From: Papaver somniferum
Lineage: Eukaryota > Streptophyta > Magnoliopsida > Ranunculales > Papaveraceae
Direction of reading: 5' to 3'
Length of the DNA: 64,000 nt
NCBI RefSeq assembly: GCF_003573695.1
Contig: NC_039359.1
Coordinates: forward strand, 187,510,813 to 187,574,812
Shown here piece after piece: positions 22,426 through 34,778 of the stretch (within the stretch, counting starts at the first letter, position 1; each line of letters begins with the position of its first letter). Made by a program: the position numbers and the translations under genes. Under the pieces are notes generated by a model. The model had not been told where the DNA came from and ran no database searches. It saw only the letters and a program-made list of their open reading frames with translations.

Positions 22426-25400
22426 TGATAGGTGTCTAAAACACCTAATTTTATATCTAGTACTTATGCTTTCTTTGCTATTTTTCTTGTAAATTATATA
22501 TCTTATGTTTACTTTTGAGTGTTTAGGTACTTTGGAGTCATTTGGAACAAAAAAAGAAGAAACAGCTCAAAAGTCTCATCTCAAGTGCAAAAGTGTTGGA
22601 GGTGGATTATTTCTCATTATTTGCTTTTATTTCTTTATATCTGTCTGAAAAGTATGTCGGCTTTAGTGATGCAATTTTTGTCTGAAAAGCACGACTGTTT
22701 TAGTGATGAATTGAAATTGAAGAGAAAAAGTGAATCTGAGAAGTAAGAGGCGGATGATGTTGGTGAAAGAATTCAAGGAAGGAGACAAAGCACGCTTTTG
22801 GAGCACAAAGGGCATAATCGTCAATTCACATGCGAGTGGTAGTTGGAGCTATGCGGCGAAGAAACGGAAGAATGAACTGTCAGTTATGCGCAACTGACAG
22901 GCCAAATAAATGGGGTTACCTCTTATCTACTCTCCCTGGGTGGCTGTATCCATTCCCACTCCTACACAAGACCTAAAATCAAGAGAAGTGTTTTTCTGCG
23001 TTCATTACGCTCAGACATAAAATTCATAGGAAATATGGATGCGTCTTTTCATAGAGATTGAGAGAGATCCGTTGCTGTGGAGGTCGAGAGATGCAAGGGA
23101 ATTAGAAGATGATAATGGTTGATTGAGTTGCTGAAATTCGTAACTGTGGAGAAGTTGAGAATGATTATGTGATGGAAATAGGAAACAAGGATTTCTGAAT
23201 CTGGATACTGGCTAGGATTTGAAGAGTTGGTAATAACTAAGTAGTAAATCGAGAAGAAATCAAAGGGTTTGAGGCTGTTTCTACAACTGAAGATGTGGAT
23301 TGTCACGGGTTTTTACTCAAGTTGAAGTTCTGAGAAGATATGATGAGTTTCTGAAGCCAGGGAAGTGGGCAATGGTCGAAATTAGAGTTTGAATGGAATT
23401 TGATGAAGACGAGATGTTGTTGGTGCTGTGTGGTGGTGGTAGAATTAGGTTGAGTTTTAATTGCAATTGCATAAGATGGTGCAGGGATTAGATGCATGTT
23501 AGGGCAGGTGAAGCAACTGAGGAGCTAGTGTATGTTGCAGCTGCTGTGTTGTGATGCTGGTGATGGCTAGAAGGACTGACAATAAATGCTTTGTTAGATG
23601 TATGTTAGGTATTTGCTGATATAAAAATGGTGGTGTTGGTTGAGCTGAAATGTTGCAGCTAAGCTAGTTGCAGCTGAAATTGATATGTTAAACTAATTGA
23701 AATAACTGAAGTTGAAGCTACAGATGGTGTTAATGGTGGTCTCTGGTGAAGACTTAGGGTGCAGAAAAATCAAGAAGAAAGCTAAGCTGAGATGATTGAG
23801 TTGCAGTTGGAGATAGTGGTTGCAACTCAGATGGTACTGGTAACAAAGTGCAGGGAATTGTGCTGCCACTCAAAGTGCAGATGAAATAGCAGAGAATTGA
23901 AGTTGGATAAATGAATGAATGGGCTCAATTGTGATACAGAGAAGACAAAGTGATGCAGTCGATGGAGTTTGAAGCTGAGAAGAATATCTGAAGTTCAGGG
24001 TTGTGTTGACTGAATTTAAGTATGCAAAAGTTAGTTGTAGCTTCCATGGGGGAATTTGTGTGGAGATATGGGCAGAGATCACAAGGAGTATTTGCAGATG
24101 CATTTGCAGGTGGATTGATGGCTTGACTGGAGTGTTGTGGAGCTGAGATGGAAGTAGCTGTTGTTGTGCAGTGGGATTGATGATTCTGCAGCAGGTATTA
24201 TGGCAGTTGCAGATGAAATTGAAAAGTGCCATGGGCTAAGCTGCAATGGTGGCATTGAGATTAAGCAGTAGAGATGACTGCAGGGCCATCATGGCTGGCT
24301 GCATAATGATGGTGATATAACTGAGTTTGTAACTCAGATGGAGGTTTGTTGTTGCTATTGGCTCAAGGGTTGGCTGAAATTTAGGTTACTGTGAGTGTGA
24401 AGCTCAAGAAATGGACTGATGGGAATTTTGTGCTGGGAAGATGCAAGCAGTGGTGAAGTTGGTGTTGCAGTCAATTGAGTTAATGGGTTTGTGGAGGAGC
24501 TGAATTGTATGGCCACAGAGTAGATGTATGATAGGGCTGTGTGCATGTGAATCGCAACTGGATGCAGAAGGTTCAAAAGTAGCTGCTGTTGAGCTTGTGA
24601 TCTTGAGCTAAGTTGGTGGTTGCTATCGAGATTGGCTTGATGGTATTGAGCTGGTGATCCTGGTGGAAGAAGCTGGATAATTTGCAATTGTAGGAAGAAT
24701 TGAGGTATTGCAGGTGCGAGCCATGGCCTGGTGAAGCGCCAAGATGGCCATCGAATGGAACTAAGATATGATGCTGTGTATGAGAAGTACAAGGGAGCTT
24801 GACTGCAGTGGAGGAATAAAGTGTAGCTGATGCATTTGGAAAGCTTGGTGCTGAGTTGGTTCTGCTGCTGCTAAGAGCAACGAATGAAGCTTGGGAATTT
24901 GCGGTGGAAGAAACTGTGTTGCAGTTGCAGCTCAGATGGAGATATCCAAGGGTAATGAACTGTGAAGTTTGAAGCAGAATTGAGAGTCTATGATAATGGA
25001 GAATTTTTGTATGCGCATCTGTAACTGGAGTTTCTACTGGTGGTACTGATACTAAGCAGTGAACTGGTGCAATCAGGTGGTGCTGCAATGGAAAGAGGAA
25101 ATGTAGCTATGAGCCTATGACAGTGCAGGTGCAGTTGCAAGGGAATGAATTGTGGGTGACGTGTGTTATGGAGTGATTATTATGGTGGTTGTAGCCAAGG
25201 AAAAGTGATGGTTGAATTGCATTATGGGCGCTGAAGCATTGTTGATAGAAAGCTTGACAGATAAGAGAGGTTAGATATGTGCATAAGGTACATGGGAGGA
25301 TTCCAAGAATTCGCATCAAAATGATGCAACACTGAATGATGAAGATCAATCATTGTGCTTTATTGAAGCATGGACCGTGCAAGCTGCAATGGCTCATGCC

Positions 25401-26575
25401 AAACCCAGTCAGGCTAGTTAGAACCTGACTCGGTGATTGACCGGGTCAGATCAGTTGACCCGACTGATCTGACCCGTTGACCGGTTTGACTTTACCGGTC
25501 ACCTGAGCTATTTTCCGGTCACTTTTCGGGCGACGATTTGGCAGAGTTTCTACATGGGTTTATCTCACTTTTGGGCCACGTGGATTTTCATCTAATGGGA
25601 TTTAAAGTTTTGACCTAGTTTTGGAAGGGAGAAAAGCTACAAAAAGAGAAAGTTTTCTACAACTTTGAGAGGACGTATTATTTTCTACTTGGAGCTTTGG
25701 AGAGAACTTCTTCTAGGGTTTGCTTTCGTTTGTTTTCATCTTCTTTATTTTATTGATTATGATTATGATGAACTCCATTATTATGAGTAACTAAATACTA
25801 CTATTGGTTATGGGATAAAAGTTGATTTCTCAAATATGTTATTTGAATCTATGGATTAGTTTTGTCTCAATATTTTATTGTTTTTTATTCATGGTCTATA
25901 TTGTTATAGGATTTGGTTGTTTGATTGGTTGAGTCTGGAATCAATCCGATTTGCATTCATCTCTAAAGCTGTATTAGGGTTTTCAATACGAAAAAGTTGT
26001 TTGTCCCTGATTTTGAGTAGCATAATTGTGGGTAGTGCTTGTAGCGATATATCCTACTAGTCACATATGAATCATAACCTTGGTTAAATCGAATTAGTGC
26101 TTTTACACGTTTAATTGCTTTGATTTCCATAAATCTTAAATCTTTTAGGGAGTTAAACTTAATTGTGCTTTTACACTTTGGGTTACTTTCTAGGAAAAAT
26201 TCACATATGCATCTTTTAATGTGGTTGGGATGAAATTAGGGAATTAGCGGGATATTCTTGCGATCAAGGTATCCTTGGGATTTTAATAGATGAGAGATTA
26301 AAATATCAATTCAGTCATTGATGAAAATACATGTGTGTGAATGATACTATCACATGACCAATATCTTCTCCTTATTGATTATTCCAACTATTTGTTTTGC
26401 TTTACTTTATTTTATTATATTTGCTAAAACAAAAATCCCCCTTGGTTATCTTAGAAACTGAAAATTACATAACAACAAAAGCCTCTCCGTGGATACGAAC
26501 TCTTTCTTACCACTTACTATATTATTGTAGTTAAGTAAGAAAGTGAAATTATATTTGACGGTTGTCAACCGATCA
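22426..26575 (+). repeat. Second (shared) LTR of the Athila-like element (4150 bp)
   Basis: It matches 11397-15589 along its whole length with scattered substitutions and a few short deletions (for example around 25430 and 26120). It serves as 3' LTR of the first internal region and 5' LTR of the second. The G-over-C skewed segment is at about 23.0-25.4 kb. The same minus-strand frames recur at 23049-23306, 23303-23497, 24355-24792 and 25107-25349. Confidence 0.9.
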
Positions 26576-26579
26576 AATT

Positions 26580-26599
26580 TTGCGCCGCTGCCAGGGAGG
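26580..26599 (+). promoter_or_regulatory. Primer-binding site of the second Athila internal region, damaged
   Basis: ttgcgccgctgccagggagg corresponds to the first copy's site but has lost one G of tggcgcc. This would weaken tRNA pairing. Confidence 0.7.
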
Positions 26600-26819
26600 C
26601 ATACGGCTTGTTATTAAGTTTTTAGTTTCTTATCATTACTTCTGCTTCCATATTTGCTTTTTGTTTCTTGTCTTGTTTCTCACTTGTTTGCGAGAATTGT
26701 TTTCAGGTACCTAATCCCTGGCTTCTAAAGATTGGAACTATCCAAGGTGCGGAATAGCCACTCGAAGAGGCACAATACTCCAACCAAGTCAAGGTACAGC
26801 AGAAGAACAACAGTTAGAA

Positions 26820-29311
26820 GTGGAAGAAGAGTTACAACAAGAAGTTCTAGAACAAGAGGAACCGGTTGAACAAGAACCACCTTTTGAAGAAGAAGAAGAA
26901 GCAATGGGTGATGCAAATCGTACACTCAAGGACTTGGAATCTCACAAGTTGGATACACAACAAGGGTGTATTCGAAAAAACTCTACTTTTGAGATCAAGC
27001 CGGGGTTGCTTAGAGAATTACCAAAGTTCCATGGCATGGTGAATGAAGACCCAAACAAGCATCTTATGGACTTCCACACCATTGTTGTCATGGCCATGCT
27101 TCCAGCGGATGGTGCATTGTTGAAAGTTTTTCGATTCTCGTTGATGGATAGTGCTAAGGATTGGTTGTGTTATTTACCTCTTGGAAGTATCAAAACATGG
27201 AATGGGTTGAAGAAACTCTTTTTAGAGAGGTATTTTCCTGCATCAAAGGCTACTCAAATTCTCGAGGAGATTTGCGGGATGAAGCAAAATGTAGGAGAAT
27301 CTTTATATGAATGTTGGGAACGATACAAGAGATTAGTGGCAAGCTGCCCTCACCATCAATTCAGCGATGCGATGATTACCCAATACTTTTATGAAGGACT
27401 CCTATCAAGCGATTGGAATCTTGTTGACGCTGCGGGTGGTGGTGCCCTAGTGAGAAAAACGGTGGCACAAGCTAGAGAATTGATTGAAAACATGGCAACA
27501 AACTCCCAACAATTATTGAGTCGTGGTTCGGATGTGCTTCTTAGGAGAGTAAATGAAGTGAGCGAGGTGGAGGAACTTCGTAAACAAATGGGTAACATGA
27601 TAGCTATGATGCAACAAGTTGTAGCCGCGGTGATACCAAGTTCTTCTCAAGGATATGAAGACTCCGATGAACAAGCTAATGTGATCTTCCCAAATCAGCA
27701 AAGATGGTATGATCCCTACTCCAACACTTACAATCCGGGATGGAGAGATCACCCCAATTTTAGCTATGCGAACAAGCAAGGAGCGGTTCAACAACCAAAT
27801 TTCAACGATCCTAGTGGATTTCAACCTCAAAAAAAACAATTCCATCCACGTCAACAATTTCACCAACCACAACAACAACAACAACAACAACTTCAAAATT
27901 AGGGGTCAAGTATGGAAGAGTTGCTGAAATCTTTTATGCAAAGGACGGAGAGCACGGTTAAGGAGTTGCAAACTCAAGTTGGTTCTATGGCTATTGAGTT
28001 GAATCAATTAAAGGCACAAAATAGTGGGAAACTCCCTTCTCAACCTATTAACCCAAAATGGGATGTGAATGCTATTACGTTGAGAAGTGGTACACAATTT
28101 GTGCAACCCGAAGTTACTGATTCGGGCAAGGTGGAAACACCAAAGGACCCTATTTTGGAGGAGAAGAATGAGGATTACCCCAAACTTCTGTGTTACCTAT
28201 TCCTAACTCTAAAACTCCGGTTTCTACTTATGTTCCTCCTTTACCTTTTCCTCGCAGATTCGTAAAGTCCAAGATGGAGGAACTAGAAAAGGAGATTTTA
28301 GACGTTCTAAGAAAGATTCATGTGAACATACCGCTCGTAGATGCTATAAAGCAAATGCCAAAGTATGCAAAGGTGTTAAAAGAGTTGTGTACCAACAAGA
28401 AAATGCTCAAATACAATGAAGTGCTAAGTGTGGGGGAGAATGCTTCGGAAATCTTACAACACAAACTCCCACTGAAATGCAAGGATCCGGGTAGCTTTGA
28501 CATTCCCATCACAATTGGTAACACTACACTTAACAAAGCTATGTTGGATTTAGGTGCATCCGTTGATGTTATGTCTGCGTCCATGTATAATTCACTTGAG
28601 TTAGGTTCTTTTAAAAAGTCTGGAATTTTTTTGCAATTATCCGATCGCTCTAATGTTTACCCAATGTGTATTGTTGAGGATGTTCTTGTGCAGGTTAATC
28701 AACTTGTATTTCCAGCTGACTTTTGCGTGTTAGAGATAAATGAAGGTTCACCGGACTCGTCTCTTCCATTGCTACTTGGGAGTCCCTTCATGAAAACGAC
28801 GAAAACCATTATTAATGTGGACAAGGGAACGGTGACTATGGAGTTTGATGGAGAAATAATACGTTTCAATATTTTCGAGACGATGAGATATCCTAATGAT
28901 GTCCACTCTTGTTTCTCCATTGATGTTATGGATACATTGGCACAACAAGTGTTCGAATTGAATGGTGATGATTCCTTGGAAACCGTTTTAACTACATCCA
29001 TGGATAATGGTGTAGAGTGTGGTAATGAAGTCAAGGAAGCCCTTGGTGATCTTAATTCACTACAAGGATGCCCGGAAACTCATAATATCTCTTTTATTTC
29101 TTTACCATGCAGCAATGAAAAACTTTTACCATCTATTGTTAAATCTCCAAAATTAGAATTGAAACCTCTCCCAAGTCACTTAAAGTACTTGTACTTGGCT
29201 GACAAAGAAGAGTTACCTGTGATTGTTTCTAACGAGCTTAATGAATTACAGGAGCAAAAACTTCTAAGGGTGCTAAGGAAGTACAAGACGGCCATTGGAT
29301 GGACAATCGCT
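26820..29311 (+). pseudogene. Athila-like gag-protease, second copy, truncated
   Basis: Gag is open for 360 codons from 26820 to a TAG at 27900-27902 (aattag where the first copy has aatcag). It carries the same capsid blocks as the first copy and an in-frame deletion of a few codons (MLPADGALLKVF). The frame resumes with MEELLKSFMQ at 27912 and NAITLRSG, then shifts near 28180 by a one-base deletion relative to the first copy (gattaccccaaac against gattctccccaaac). The protease frame runs from 28190 with catalytic DLGAS at 28548-28562. The sequence stops matching at 29311, before the reverse transcriptase, where it is cut by unrelated DNA. The lesions differ from those of the first copy. Confidence 0.85.
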
Positions 29312-29776
29312 CCCGACTCAAGAATTCATATCTAACACGAGTCACAATATTAGTTATCTCTTTATCATTCTCTGTTAATTCCTAATCTCGAGTTCGTACT
29401 CGAGCTGAGAACTTATTATCTTTGACTCGAATTGAGCTCTTTTTTTGCACGAGCTCCATGACTTCGAAGCCCTCAGTTATTGGTAGATGTTATATTCTGA
29501 CATCTACATATTTTCTCTCCAGTTTATTTAAAATATAATCATTAGACTGTATTTTATTTAAACTTTGGTTTAGTTTTTTTATTGTCATTTATAGACTTTG
29601 ATATGTTTTAACAGCTCATCGGGATGATATTATTATTTTGAATAGATGGACGATAAGACCTAGGTATTGGATCTTAAGTCTTTTCTTTGCTCTGATCAAG
29701 GATATCTTTAATCGAGTATTCCATTCTCTCTATCTGACCCAACAAGAGGAGTATCTTTTAATGGTGATATTGGATT
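29312..29776. other. Unassigned spacer after the Athila truncation
   Basis: AT-rich sequence with no recognisable frame. It includes the short palindrome ctcgagttcgtactcgag near 29388. It is neither Athila nor clearly copia. Confidence 0.5.
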
Positions 29777-31665
29777 TGTTAGAGAATTTCTCTGTTAAAC
29801 CCACAAGTTTTGGTATCTCAAGATTGTTATCAATGTTAGATGATCAAAACTACAAATTTCTAGTCTACTAAGTTAAATTTCGAACAGGTTAGAATTGTAG
29901 TTGAGTATCATAAATCACCCTTGGATACCAAATATCGACGAAGACATTTGGAGAATTCCTGTATCAGGTGTGTAAAGACCAAACCATTCTATTTTACTCA
30001 CTATACCATCATTCTATTTATTGAGACTATGTCGTATAACTTATAGTTGATTAACAAAGAAGATCATATTTCGAGTCAAGCTTGTCTTGTGAAAAATCTT
30101 GAAATATGATTTAGCGGTTAGATGTTCAAAGGTCCTTAAAAATATTACTTCTATGAATAATTTGTGGATCAATTGAAAATTGTCCATACAAATGATTATA
30201 TCACTTGGGAATATTTCAAACATTATAAGAGAGAAATATGAACTTACTGAAATTTCTATTAAGGGTAAATTGGTTAACCAGTTCGAAAACCATAGATATC
30301 TGTGATTAAAAATACAGGAAGGTTCGTAAACCGCAAGTTCGGTTGGGTAAAGTTCACGAACCAGGTTGGAGAACCGTGGTCAACTGATTTTCTAAGTTGG
30401 ATAAATTGGCTAGTAGTTGGCGAACTCGATTCACGAACCATGGTCAACTGAGTTTGGTAGTATATTAGGGTTGGCGAACCTGATTCACGAACCGTAGCAC
30501 TCTGACTCGTGAACAAGCCCTATGGTTGGCAGACCGTTGTACCAAATGTCCCGACAATATTTAGCAGATGCTCAAAGACTTATTATTTTAATATTTTTAG
30601 TATTGCTAGAACTCTCTTAAACACTTCCAAGACTTCATTTATCACTTAAAAAATTATGTGTGTGAATTATGAATAATTTGTTAGGTGTTTAAATGAACAT
30701 CATATAACTTTTAGTTCTTTGGATAAGTTGTCAAACCGAACAGTTATTATACACGGTTCAGTAACCGAACCTATGTGTATAGTCTTCTATTGTAGTTTGA
30801 AGACCTTTTTTTTTCTTCTTGATTTTCAAGTTATCTTAGATTGAATTCTAAGCTAACTTTGGTCTTTAAAAACTATAAATATAACATCTCTATTAACTGG
30901 GAAAATCAGTCCCTGGCACTTTGTGTCCTAGTTGTTTCTGAAGTCGCCTCTATTGATCTTTTAGGTCCACGACTAAAAGAATTCTCTTGGGGATTCGTGA
31001 AGCCAGGTCCAACTATATTTACCTTGATAGTTCGTGTATCCCGATCTTACTTTTATGTTATCGAGGTTTTCGTAATCTCTTTTAGGAAAGATAGATAGTA
31101 ATCACAAAGTTCTCTTCGTCTCAGACTTTGTGATTCCTCAAGATAGATATCTAAAGACTGATCTTAGTTGATTTTTCGATGATTATTCCTGAGAGTGGTT
31201 AAGAGTCTAGGCTGCTCTTCATGGGTCATAAGTTCCGGATTTGTGAGGTTTGCTAGCTTGTCTATTGCAAACTGATTTCCACACCTTTATCTTTGATCTA
31301 AACGGAAATCAAATAGGCTTATCTGCTAGAGGCATATTGGTATCAAAAGTCTTCACTTCGGCTGAAGCAACTCTTAGGCTGTAAAGGACGTCGGCTAAGG
31401 GAATCAAGTGCGTAGAACCTTGCGAGGTTAAAGAGACGTAAGGAGCGTGAATGTAATTGAATCTCTTGGGGGGTGGATTCGGTCTTAACTACATTCCAGT
31501 CCGAAGTTTTATAGTTGGATAGTGTCTATAACGGCTTAATACAGTGTGGTATTCAATCTGGACGAGGACCCGGTGTTTTTTATGCTATTGCAGTTTCCTC
31601 ATTAGCAAAATTCTTGTGTGTGATTTTTAATTTTCCGCATATTTTTATTGTTAAAAGTACTACAT
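29777..31665 (+). repeat. Diverged copia-type LTR relic (family D)
   Basis: It begins tgttagagaatttctctg and follows the same order of blocks as the copia LTR at 60622-63095: atgatcaaaact, tttctagtcta, a Tyr/Arg-like gttcacgaacc repeat zone (30270-30510), the gtaatcacaaa…tttgtgattcc block (31090-31135), gcaactcttag, gggaatcaagtgc, ggcttaatacagtgtg and gcagtttcctcattagcaaa. The 3' end near 31665 is approximate because the last conserved block is ttttccgcatat. No primer site follows, so this is probably a solo or truncated LTR. Confidence 0.7.
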
Positions 31666-33383
31666 ACGTTCATACTCCTATCAACACGAAAAAGTTGGGC
31701 GTATTGGCATCCCCTGCGTTTTCTGGATTGTCAAATAATGATCTAGGTAATATCTTCTCCACTTTTACGCGAGACATGTCAAGTTTTAACATTTATTAAT
31801 ATTCTCTGGAGGAATATTAATCGCTGATTTAGGAGAGACTATAAAGTTATTTTTGCTAATTATGAGCATAATTTTTCACATGGGGTGTATTCTTCACCAT
31901 TCTCGGAAATTGGATAGTTTAAGTGGTTTCCTTCACCTCGTTTTGGAAATTGAAAAGTTTATAGTTTTTAATCGATCATGGGCTTTATGCCTATGTTTTT
32001 CGGTTATCATAACAACTGCGATTAAGTTATAGAGTTAGGTAGTGGAGATCGTGAACTGTTTTAATCAGTCATATCTTTTCACTTTCCTTTTACATTCAAA
32101 GTTCTAGATCTGTAAAATTATTTTACAATCTTTTCTTATTCTTTCTTCAAGAGCTCTGAAAGTTTTAAGATCCTTATGTAGTTCAAGATTTTTATTTTTA
32201 CTTTCTTCTTTTTGAAAGTTCTTAGTTTCTACTTTTCAGCTTTCCAAATGGCAGAAACTATTCTCATGCTAATTTACGGTTTTTATTTAAAATACTCGTT
32301 TCTTTGATAACAATGTTATGGAAATCATACCCCTAGTTCCTCATGTCAAGAGAGTTACTGATGTTACCAGTTATTTTCTTGGCGAGTTGTTGACTTCAGA
32401 TACTCATCTTAATCATATCACCTTTCTGCTTCATCTATTGATTCGAGAATATCTTCTTGTGATGTATTGTTCTCTTGGAAAAAATTGTAATAGAATCTAC
32501 GCATCCATGTCAATGGATATAACTCGCAATGAATATTTGAGAGATGATCATGATAAGATCACAAATTTAATGCTTCTTCAGAGATATGACGTTATTCCTG
32601 CTCCTAATTACAGCAGTACATATTGCTTGAAGTTTACCATAGTATTGTTGATGTTTCACTTTGGATTGAGTTTTTTTATGTTGACGAGCCTGGCTATGCT
32701 TATGATTTTGATTGTGGTAGTGAGATATTTCCATTTATAGTTTTTGGCAATTGGGAATTCAACCGAAAACCAACTGCAAACAAGCCGAGGTTGAGAAAAT
32801 ATATCAATATATCTCCTTTCTCATGAGAGTTCACCATTATTGAATCGATTTTTATTTTATTTTTGAGAAATTTCATTATCTCTTAAATTATACTCTAAAC
32901 AAGTCCAAATCACATATCGGTCTCTAAGAATGATTGTTAGCTGTGTCACAACTTTTATATTACTCTGAATCATATTGGTCTAGAGAATGAAGTTTTTTTG
33001 GAGAAGATGAATCATACCTCCATTTTCAGAGGTCATGTACATGATAGCTCTGATTTAGTTGGTGATGGGTTCGGTTAGATTGGAGGGTAGGCTTTAAAAT
33101 GCTCAGCTCTATACATAAAGAATAAAAATTTATTTTTAGATCATATATTCAATATTTATTTAAATCAAGCCCAGACGATTAGAAAGGTTAGGTGCGCACT
33201 CTAATAGTTCAAATTTCTTAAATCTATATTTTTAAAAAGTTGTGTCCGCAGATTTATCCTTATACATTATAAAACCATTTCTGATTTCGGAGATATAACT
33301 GCCAAAAAATAAAACATGATGTATCTAACAAACGTTACAAACCGTAGTTGGATTTTCACAATTTTAACTTGTTGGAAGCCTTT
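31666..33383 (+). pseudogene. Unassigned region with a frameshifted ORF of unknown family (32318-32826)
   Basis: Most of this stretch is non-coding and AT-rich. A frame of 140 codons starts at ATG 32318 (…RDDHDKITNLMLLQRYDVIP…). At about 32620 it appears to pass into another frame (32623-32826) reading EVYHSIVDVSLWIEFFYVDE and onward to WEFNRKP. The second part has balanced, protein-like composition, while the continuation of the first frame becomes a hydrophobic run typical of out-of-frame translation. I therefore infer one reading frame of about 165 codons with a frameshift. I do not recognise the protein. It could be part of the copia relic or a captured gene piece. Confidence 0.3.
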
Positions 33384-34096
33384 TGTTGATGGTGGTTTTT
33401 AGTTCAAGGGCTAAAATCGTAAACCCTGTATTAAATGCGCTGTCATCCTGCAAAGGAACATAAGCCATTTAAAAGAAATGAGTGCTTAAGACTCTTCGCT
33501 CACATATGTATTGAGTAATTCAATATATCTGTATATATGAAATTTACTCAAAATGGTGCGTGCAACAGCAATCCCAAAATATTCTGTGAATTTTATCTTC
33601 CACCAGCATTATTCACTAATGGATGACTTGCCTAGTATTTTCCTACGCTATGTTCCCATCCGAACTCTCAATATTGACATGACATGACGATTGAATGTTC
33701 GCTCTCAGCAGAGTAGCATGAATCTCTCGAAGTGTCAGTATTGAGATCTGCATGGAAGTACTCACACAAGCTGCATCACTCTCTGACAAAGAGAATTTTG
33801 TATCGACGCGCTTTTAAGTTAGCTCGAACGAACACGCTTAAATTCCTTAAGGAAAATATAGACTGTTAATATCAGTCTCAAAAATAATCATGGCCGCACG
33901 ATTTGGCCGCGCGATTCAATAGGACTAGCCTGCTACTAACGGAATTAGGCAATCATCACGATGATCACCGGCGGGCCCACTAACTCCCTTGCCGAACGGT
34001 TTTCATTTAATACATCCGTAGCGCTTAGAACGATCAACCCTAACATGGGTGTTTAAAAAGAGCTCAAACGAGCTGAGGCCGACCAAAGCGGTCTCA

Positions 34097-34600
34097 AATG
34101 CATCACATCCGTCCAACCTCGCCAGCCTAGTTGGACGGCTTATATCTTCCCTCGAATAATCGATAGGGTACTAGTGTGATCACCAAAGACCCAACTACAT
34201 TATTGGTCGATCAACCTGCCCACTGCAAACCAGAAACGTGTTGAATCACACGCCCAAAAAAGGGTGATCACGCAGCCTTTAAAACCCAAAATTGAACAGG
34301 CGTTGTTATATAACTGTCGCAAATCAATCGTGTCCGTCCAACTTCGCCATCCTAGTTGGACAACTTAGATCGTGTTTCAAACGATCAAGGAGACGCCAAC
34401 GTGTTCACCATCGAACCAACTCCACACGTGGTCGATCGACTTTCTCATAGCAAGACCAAAGCACATCAAATCGCCGTCCCAAAGTAAGGTGAACGCGATG
34501 TTCCAAAACTCTAAAAAAAACGTTTTGCGCAACAAACTTCTGTCGCAAATTGATCATGACCATTCATCTTCCCAGCCAATTTGAGTGGCTTAGATCTAAC
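34097..34600 (+). repeat. Degenerate ~227-bp tandem repeats in the outer LTR
   Basis: cgtccaac…cgcca…cctagttggac…ctta recurs at about 34107 and 34335, with a weaker copy at about 34560 (gaccattcatcttcccagcc). The copies are preceded by matching ctgtcgcaaat(c/t)(a/g)at blocks. Spacing is about 225-228 bp. Confidence 0.6.
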
Positions 34601-34778
34601 TTTAGACGACCCGAGAGATGTCAGCGTGTACACCGGCATGCAACGCGCCCATTACGAGAAAGTGTTAGGAAAGATGGACGGTTAACAACAATGGGAGTAG
34701 TGGGTGAAAGTGTGATCAGTTCTCCCTCATAATGGAAACGTGGTGATCACCACTCTTTACACAACCCCACTTCTCCAC

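Larger units (their letters stand above)
11397..29311 (+). mobile_element. Athila-like Ty3/gypsy retrotransposon, LTR-internal-LTR-truncated internal
   Basis: Order on the plus strand: LTR (11397-15589), primer site, gag, pol, polypurine tract, LTR (22426-26575), a second primer site, second gag and protease, then abrupt truncation at 29311. The second internal region tracks the first (15590-18306) with scattered differences and stops exactly where the first continues into reverse transcriptase. Family evidence: a tRNA-Asp-type primer site (tggcgccg…), the NAITLRSG motif between gag and protease, FMDD in the reverse transcriptase, and tgggaggcaaccca after pol. All are typical of the plant Athila lineage. 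No env-like frame is visible between pol and the LTR. The arrangement fits unequal LTR recombination between two related copies. Confidence 0.88.
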
